A stretch of 17,630 bases of DNA from Bacillota bacterium (GTDB taxonomy: Bacteria; Bacillota; Clostridia; Christensenellales; CALWSW01). A program made the translations under genes and the position numbers. Location of the stretch: NCBI GenBank assembly GCA_023402915.1, contig JAEYFO010000343.1:1-17630 (forward strand). Direction: 5' to 3'. Positions 13,222 to 17,630 of this stretch are shown here, in pieces (position 1 is the first letter of the stretch; each line of letters starts with the position of its first letter). A model generated the notes under the pieces. The model was not told the origin of the DNA. It did no database searches and worked only from the letters and a program-made list of their open reading frames with translations.

Positions 13222-13311
13222 TCAGCGCTTTCCGGCAGTTTTTTCGCGGTACTCCGCCGCAGTGCAACCCTCGTAGCGCTTGAAAAGCGCAGAAACGCGC
13301 GACGGGCTTCC
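13222..13311 (-). pseudogene. Remnant of an AraC-family regulator C-terminus
   Basis: A 29-codon stretch bounded by in-frame stops reads GSPSRVSALFKRYEGC followed by TAAEYREKTAGKR. This closely resembles the last helix of the AraC/XylS DNA-binding domain, where F-K-R/K-Y-x-G-x-T-P-x-E-Y-R is typical. Here Pro is replaced by Ala. Nothing upstream in any frame continues the domain: the terminator of the flavoprotein gene lies there instead. There is no start codon with a ribosome binding site. It therefore looks like the tail of a regulator gene that was otherwise deleted, lying about 60 bases upstream of the aro promoter. Confidence 0.5.
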
Positions 13312-13324
13312 TTACCAAAACACC

Positions 13325-13348
13325 AAAAGAAGCCCCGAAGGGCTTCTT
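13325..13348 (-). terminator. Intrinsic terminator after the flavoprotein gene
   Basis: AAGAAGCCC (13327-13335) and GGGCTTCTT (13340-13348) form a 9-bp stem around CGAA. On the minus strand it is followed by TTGGTGTTTTGG. It is 28 bases past the end of the flavoprotein reading frame. Confidence 0.8.
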
Positions 13349-13376
13349 CTGTTTCCCGTTTTCGATTTTCCCCGGC

Positions 13377-15350
13377 TCAGTTCCTGGCCGCGTTTGCGCC
13401 CGCGATCTTGCCGTAGACCATGCAATCCGCAATGGCGTTGCCGCCGAGACGGTTGCCCGCATGGACGCCGCCGGTCACTTCGCCCGCAGCATACAGGCCC
13501 TCGATGACCTCGCCCGCTTCGTTCAGGGCTTCGGCGTTCGCGTTGATCTTCACGCCGCCCATGGTGTGGTGGACAGAGGGCTTTTCGATGACCGCATAGA
13601 AGGGGGCAGTTTCGATCTTTGTGCCGAACACGTTCTTGCCAAAGTCCGGATCCTCGCCCGCATCGACGTAGGAGTTATACTTCTCCACGGAAGCGATGAG
13701 GTTTTCCGCCGGGCAGCCGATCTGCGCGGCCAGCTCCTCAAGGGTGTCGGCCTTGTAGAGGATGCCCTTTTCGACCATGGCGTCCACGTCCTCCTAGGTC
13801 GCCTTGTTCTGGAGGGTGGGGATCATTTCCTGATCGGCGATGTGATAGAACTGACCGCCGGTCTGGCTCAGCGCAGCGCTGGCGAGCGTGTCGCGCTCAG
13901 AGTATTCGTTGACGAAACGGTTGCCTTCCTGGTTGACGAACATATAGTACTGAGAAGGCACGAGCAGGCCGTCGGCCAGCTGGCCGGTGATGGCGCTGGC
14001 GGTGGGCATCAGCTGGGTCACGCCCATATCCTTGAGGGCAGCGCCCGCTTCCAGAGCCAGATCGATGCCGTCGCCCGTGGCGGACGCGACGCAGGTGGTC
14101 TTGATGCCGTCGGGGATGGCGGGCCAGTAGGTGTTGTACTTGCGGACCATCTCTTCGTTCGCGCCGAAGCCGCCGGTGGTCAGCACGACGGAATTCGCGT
14201 GGATCACCACTTCCGTGCCGTCGCCGCGCACAGCGGTCACGCCCGCCACCTTTGCGCCGTCCATGATGAGGTGCTCGGCCCTGGTTTCGAGCATCACTTC
14301 GCCGCCCTTGCTTTCGATATAGGCGACGGAGGAATCAAACACGCCCTGCTTCGTTTCGAAGTTGTGGCCGCGCATCCAGAGGGAGCCGACCGGAGAGGTG
14401 ATCGTGTCGGACAGCGCGACGCCCACGGTGTCGCCCAGCCACTGCCAGGTGGACAGGCTGTTGGCGCACAGGGTGTGGATCAGGTCGTAATCGCCCACAA
14501 TGAGGTTGCCGTTCAGGTCGGTGCGCTTGCCGCCGAGGTAGGTCTGGATCATGTGCCATTCGACGGAGTCAAACTCCTTGGTGGTGTCGCCCGCCAAATA
14601 CTCTTTGATCTGCTCCTTGAGCGTCGTCAGGGTCTGCGCAAAATCGCCGAAATCCGCTTCGTCATAGTCGAGCACCGCTTCGAGCGTGGAGACCTGACCG
14701 GTCAGCGCGTCCATCTGGCTGGTCTTTTCCGGATCGGCCGCGTTCATGGCGAGGCCACTGGCCAGCGTGTTGCCGCCCACAGCCGCCGTCTTTTCCAGCA
14801 CGATGACGGAAGCGCCGTTTTCCGCCGCAGAAGCCGCAGCAGCCATGCCTGCGCCGCCGCCGCCCACGACGACCACGTCAACGGTCTTTTCGATCGTTTC
14901 GCCCGCTTCGGCCTTTTTGACCTTCACGGCGCGCAGAGCGTCCACATCCGCGCCCGCTTCCGCCGCCGCAGCCGCCACGGCCTCGATGATGGCCTGGCTG
15001 GTCACGGTGCAGCCCGAAACGGTGTCCACGCCCAGAGACTGATATTCCACGATCTGTTGGGGAATGCGCTCGAGCGCCGGATCGGCGATGCCCGCCGTCT
15101 CCTGCTGCTCCGTCACTTCGACAGACTCGATGGCGTTGTCGCTGAACGTCACGGAAACCGTTACGTCGCCATTTCGTCCGGCCGCGGTGCCGGTGTAAGT
15201 CCCGGCGGTGTAAAGAGCGGCGGGCGCTTCGCTTTCGGCGGGCGTTTCCGCCGTGGCTTCGGGCTGCTGTGCGCTCTGCGCGCAGGCCGCCAGGCTCAGC
15301 GCCAGAACCAGCGCCAAAGCGAGCGCCGCATACTGACTGACTTTCTTCAT
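13377..15350 (-). pseudogene. FMN/FAD fumarate-reductase-type lipoprotein, broken by an in-frame TAG
   Basis: The protein is a secreted flavin reductase of the flavocytochrome c / urocanate reductase type, expected to reduce an unsaturated acid at the cell surface. A lipoprotein signal ends at LSLAAC (Cys23). An FMN-binding domain (about 46-135) has DTVSGCT, matching the ApbE flavinylation pattern with Thr115 as acceptor. The FAD domain starts VDVVVVGGGGAGMAA (157-171) and has LEKTAAVGGNTLASG and VVLTTGGFGANEEMV. After codon 518 (LQNKAT) there is TAG at 13794-13796. The same frame then continues 139 codons with normal family sequence: VHHTMGGVKINAN, GLYAAGEVTGGVHAGNRLGGNAIADCM. A single base change such as TGG or CAG to TAG explains it. 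Without the tail, substrate and FAD binding should fail. The ATG at 15350 has GGAGG upstream. The substrate is unknown. Confidence 0.88.
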
Positions 15351-15404
15351 TGTCGTTTCTCCTCCTTTTTTCCAAGGCGCGCTTTTTTCTTTTGCGCCGC
15401 GCTC

Positions 15405-15435
15405 ATTATAAACTTTACAAGCTTTGTAAGGTCAA
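15405..15435 (-). promoter_or_regulatory. MerR-type promoter of the flavoprotein gene
   Basis: On the minus strand TTGACC (15430-15435) and a perfect TATAAT (15405-15410) are 19 bases apart. That spacing is too long for normal sigma-A use and is the hallmark of promoters activated by MerR-family proteins, which untwist the spacer. A dyad fills the spacer. Confidence 0.75.
15412..15432. promoter_or_regulatory. Operator dyad, probable MerR-family binding site
   Basis: The plus strand reads ACTTTACAA (15412-15420), GCT, then TTGTAAGGT (15424-15432). The nine-base arms are complementary except at one position. It begins at the -35 edge and extends across the long spacer, as in BmrR-like operators. 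The adjacent MerR gene is the obvious candidate to bind it. Confidence 0.7.
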
Positions 15436-15439
15436 GAGG

Positions 15440-15469
15440 ATTTTACGAATTTTTTCACAAATTTGTCAA
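15440..15469 (-). promoter_or_regulatory. Second, upstream promoter of the flavoprotein gene
   Basis: On the minus strand TTGACA (15464-15469) and TAAAAT (15440-15445) are 18 bases apart. Its start point would fall at the -35 of the MerR-type promoter, so the two may interfere or give basal and induced expression. Confidence 0.5.
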
Positions 15470-15471
15470 AG

Positions 15472-15494
15472 AAAAAACCGGCCGCAGCCGGTTT
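15472..15494 (-). terminator. Intrinsic terminator downstream of the MerR gene
   Basis: A perfect 8-bp stem, AAACCGGC (15475-15482) with GCCGGTTT (15487-15494), surrounds CGCA, with A at 15472-15477 giving the T tract on the minus strand. It separates MerR transcription from the flavoprotein promoters. Confidence 0.8.
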
Positions 15495-15649
15495 GGATCA
15501 TCGAGAAAACCCGTGAGGAAACTCGAAAAGCTTTCTTCGAAAAACTTTGAAAAACTTCGGAAACCTTCAAAAACAACATTGCGCTGCTTTTTCAGCGAAA
15601 CTCTTTCAGCGCCGGTTCTGTTCTTCCAAAAATGCCTGAAACCGCCCGC

Positions 15650-16456
15650 TCAAACGCGCTCCACCGGCAGATACACCCGGTGATAGCGGTAAGTCTCCCC
15701 CTCCCGGCAGCAGTTCCCGATGGTATAGCCCCAGGCGTCGCCGCAGACGGCCAGCCCCTCTTTTTTGCAAAATTCCACCATGGGCGCAAGACTGTGCGCG
15801 CCGATATACTGCTCGCCATGGCTGTAGACGATGGACGTTACACAGCGGCAGGCGGGAAACCGCTTCTCCTGCGCGACGGAGGGAAGTCCCAGCCGGGAAA
15901 AGGCCGCTTCTTCCACGCCGTAGCCGAAATTCACGTCCTCCCCGCCCGAAAGCACAGCCTCTTGGGGGAAGGTTGGCGAAATGAACACCACAGGCAGGTG
16001 GTTGATCCACTCTCCCAGCCTCCCGGCGTCCACGTCCTCGTCAAAGCTGTCCTTTTGGCGCACCTGCACCCAGCGGATCTTCGGGCTTTCCACCAAATGG
16101 CAGGTTTCCGTCTCCGCCGGGATGCACGCCCATTCGGCGGCGATCAGTTCCGTGGCGCGCAGCAGCTCCTGCTGCCAGACGATATTCCGTTTCGTCTGCG
16201 CGACGGATTGGGCATACAGCGCGCCCACCTCGTCGTAATCCGCCGTATAGATGAGTTTTTCCATCTGTTCAAGCGAAAAGTTCATGTTGCGGTAGCGCCG
16301 GATGCCCTGCAGCTTGTCGATCTCCTTGAAGCTGAAGGAGCGATAGCCGTTTTCCAGGCGCTTGGGGTGGATCAGTCCCAGCCGCTCATAGTGCCGCAGC
16401 AGCTCGCTCGACGTATTGAGCACCCGGGAAGTCCTGCTGATGCTGTACCATTTCAT
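15650..16456 (-). CDS. MerR-family regulator with GyrI-like effector domain
   Basis: The product has 268 residues. The N-terminal winged helix-turn-helix (about 1-70) reads [26 protein letters not shown], then the wing [32 protein letters not shown] linking coiled coil follows (about 75-110). A C-terminal domain of about 150 residues ([19 protein letters not shown] to [11 protein letters not shown]) resembles the GyrI-like multidrug/effector-binding fold of BmrR-type proteins. Such regulators activate promoters with long spacers when a small molecule binds. The ATG at 16456 has AAGGAG eight bases upstream; a start nine codons earlier lacks one. The radical SAM gene ends 33 bases upstream and probably shares its transcript. 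The predicted target is the flavoprotein promoter 194-220 bases downstream. Confidence 0.9.
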   Translation of the reverse strand: MKWYSISRTSRVLNTSSELLRHYERLGLIHPKRLENGYRSFSFKEIDKLQGIRRYRNMNFSLEQMEKLIYTADYDEVGALYAQSVAQTKRNIVWQQELLRATELIAAEWACIPAETETCHLVESPKIRWVQVRQKDSFDEDVDAGRLGEWINHLPVVFISPTFPQEAVLSGGEDVNFGYGVEEAAFSRLGLPSVAQEKRFPACRCVTSIVYSHGEQYIGAHSLAPMVEFCKKEGLAVCGDAWGYTIGNCCREGETYRYHRVYLPVERV

Positions 16457-16489
16457 GTTCCGTTCTCCTTTTTTGAAGCGCACGCCGCC

Positions 16490-17377
16490 CTATTCCCGCC
16501 GCATCCGGCAGCCAAAGCGCATCCGGTAGCTGCACCGGCGGCAGAGCGGCTCCACGACGTTCCGGCGGTCAAAGCCTTCCGTCATGGCCGTCAGCCGGGG
16601 CGAAGCCAGAATGTCCGAAAGCGGGGTTTCCAGGACGTTCCCCAGCGGAATGTTCCCCTCCGCGTCCAGACAGCAGGGCACGACCGTTCCGTCCGCCAGC
16701 ACGGCCAGCTGCTTGCGTCCGCCCATGCAAAAGCCCGTCTCTCCCACCTCCGGCGCTTCGAGCGTGGGCCATTCAAACTGCACGCCGTGGTTCAGATAGA
16801 GCTTTTCGCCGATGCGCAGGCCGCGGCTGCCGTGGAGCACGTCCTCGATGGGGCCTGTGTGAAAAAAACGGTCGATCTCATCCAGAAGCAGGCGGTTTTT
16901 ATCCCGCAAACGGTCGGTTTCGTCATCTCCGCCCATGTTCCACAGCCGCAGTGCCACGGCCTTTCCCGCGCCAACGGCAGCCGCCGCAAAGCGCAGCACG
17001 CCCTGGAGATATGCCTGCTCTGCCTGCGGTTTTCCGCCGAAGCTGTGCAGCGACACGTTCACCTGCCGAAGGGCGGGCGCGGCCAGAAGCAGCTCCTGCC
17101 TCTGGGGGAGCAGCGTCCCGTTGGTGGTAAGATTGGCAAAAAAGCTGCGATTTTTGCAGCTCTCCAAAATGTCCGTCAGCTCCGGATGCAGGAGCGGTTC
17201 GCCGCGCACGTGAAGATAGACATAGTTGGCATAGGGCTGCGCCTGAGACAGCACATGGTCAAATTCTTCCGCCGTCATCGTGCGCCGGGCTCGTCCCGTC
17301 GGCGGACAAAACGGGCAATGCAGATTGCACTGGTTCAAAATCTCCACGTAGATTCGCTGAAACCGCCGGCGTTCCAT
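16490..17377 (-). CDS. Radical SAM / SPASM domain protein
   Basis: The product has 295 residues. Cys17, Cys21 and Cys24 (CNLHCPFC) bind the iron-sulfur cluster that cleaves S-adenosylmethionine. The family landmarks [11 protein letters not shown] (58-67) and LTTNGTLL follow. The C-terminal part carries cysteines at 217, 235, 236, 279, 282 and 290 in the pattern of a SPASM domain, which holds extra clusters in enzymes that modify peptides or proteins. The substrate is unknown, and no obvious precursor peptide lies beside it. The ATG at 17377 has GGAGG seven bases upstream; the stop is TAG. It appears co-transcribed with the MerR gene. Confidence 0.9.
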   Translation of the reverse strand: MERRRFQRIYVEILNQCNLHCPFCPPTGRARRTMTAEEFDHVLSQAQPYANYVYLHVRGEPLLHPELTDILESCKNRSFFANLTTNGTLLPQRQELLLAAPALRQVNVSLHSFGGKPQAEQAYLQGVLRFAAAAVGAGKAVALRLWNMGGDDETDRLRDKNRLLLDEIDRFFHTGPIEDVLHGSRGLRIGEKLYLNHGVQFEWPTLEAPEVGETGFCMGGRKQLAVLADGTVVPCCLDAEGNIPLGNVLETPLSDILASPRLTAMTEGFDRRNVVEPLCRRCSYRMRFGCRMRRE

Positions 17378-17395
17378 GTTTTTTCCTCCTGCTCA

Positions 17396-17424
17396 TTGCT
17401 CTTGGGTGACGTATCTACTATAAT
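17396..17424 (+). promoter_or_regulatory. Promoter of the cyclophilin gene
   Basis: TTGCTC (17396-17401) and a perfect TATAAT (17419-17424) are 17 bases apart, 35 bases before the start codon. Confidence 0.6.
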
Positions 17425-17445
17425 ATGGTTAACGTTCAAATGCAA
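17417..17445 (-). promoter_or_regulatory. Promoter of the radical SAM-MerR unit
   Basis: On the minus strand TTGCAT (17440-17445) and TATAGT (17417-17422) are 17 bases apart. Its -10 overlaps the -10 of the opposing cyclophilin promoter, so only one polymerase could occupy the site at a time. Confidence 0.55.
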
Positions 17446-17458
17446 AGGAGAAACTTCC

Positions 17459-17630
17459 ATGGCCAATCCCATCATCACCATCGAAATGGAAAACGGAGAC
17501 AAGATCCGCGCCGAGCTTTATCCCGATATCGCCCCCATCACCGTGGAAAACTTCCTCAAGCTGGCGGAGCAGGGCTTTTATGACGGCCTGACGTTCCACC
17601 GGGTCATCGACGGCTTCATGATCCAGGGCG
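17459..17630 (+). CDS. ppiB: Cyclophilin-type peptidyl-prolyl isomerase, N-terminal part
   Basis: The 57 visible residues start [16 protein letters not shown] and run through [18 protein letters not shown] to [13 protein letters not shown] at the window edge. This is the conserved N-terminal half of a cyclophilin, which speeds cis-trans isomerisation of prolyl bonds during folding. Arg48 in FHRVI is the catalytic arginine of the family. The ATG at 17459 has AAGGAG eight bases upstream. No signal peptide is seen, so it is probably the cytosolic form. The remainder lies outside the window. Confidence 0.93.
   Translation, partial: MANPIITIEMENGDKIRAELYPDIAPITVENFLKLAEQGFYDGLTFHRVIDGFMIQG

Noticed and set aside
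13794-13796. Pyrrolysine or general amber recoding at the TAG
   Set aside because: TAG ends other genes in the window and no pyl genes or suppressor tRNA are visible; a mutation or error is simpler.
13461-15683. 740-codon plus-strand open frame
   Set aside because: It is antisense to the flavoprotein gene, which has a signal peptide and clear FMN and FAD motifs. The frame is His/Arg/Gly-rich without any family similarity and lacks a good ribosome binding site.
1-17630. tRNA, rRNA or insertion sequences
   Set aside because: No cloverleaf, rRNA-like sequence, transposase frame or terminal inverted repeats with target duplications were recognised on either strand.

Overview
The window reads as a GC-rich, low-to-no-oxygen Firmicute, most likely a Clostridia-class gut-type anaerobe. 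The reasons are strong AGGAGG-type ribosome binding sites, TTG and GTG starts, many intrinsic terminators, the clostridial order of aromatic genes, and a lipoprotein FMN/FAD reductase of the kind common in gut anaerobes. The genus cannot be fixed from the sequence alone.

Layout. 1-117: the end of a Gly/Cys-rich small protein. 207-814 (minus): two overlapping small genes of unknown function. 950-1091 (minus): a promoter, a candidate structured RNA and a terminator. 1310-2140 (plus): a secreted SH3 / peptidoglycan-binding / NlpC-P60 cell wall hydrolase. 2248-4353 (minus): aroQ, a four-helix membrane protein, an array of 20-bp tandem repeats and a YitT-family membrane protein. 4656-6471 (plus): aroE, a 51-residue membrane protein and an AT-richer transglutaminase-like gene. 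6684-13162 (minus): an aromatic amino acid operon aroF-tyrA-aroB-aroA-aroC-chorismate mutase-aroK, with its promoter and leader. 13222-13311: a 29-codon AraC-type remnant. 13377-15469 (minus): a flavin reductase lipoprotein gene broken by one in-frame TAG, with tandem promoters. 15650-17377 (minus): a MerR regulator and a radical SAM/SPASM protein. 17459-17630 (plus): the start of a cyclophilin.

How the genes fit together. The window encodes all seven enzymes from DAHP to chorismate (aroF, aroB, aroQ, aroE, aroK, aroA, aroC), plus chorismate mutase and prephenate dehydrogenase, so it covers the route towards tyrosine. No prephenate dehydratase and no trp genes are present. The main operon is tightly coupled: most junctions are 4-base ATGA or GTGA overlaps, and tyrA/aroB overlap by 41 bases.

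The most informative regulatory signal is upstream of aroF. A good promoter is followed by a 31-codon leader peptide with clustered Phe and Tyr codons (FRFAFTYSYGYYY). A strong intrinsic terminator and a possible competing antiterminator pairing follow. This is the layout of ribosome-mediated attenuation by Tyr/Phe supply.

The second is upstream of the flavoprotein. A promoter with a 19-bp spacer carries a near-perfect dyad, the architecture of MerR-activated promoters, and a MerR gene with an effector-binding domain lies just upstream. Together with the radical SAM gene this may be a small inducible redox module whose target gene is currently interrupted.
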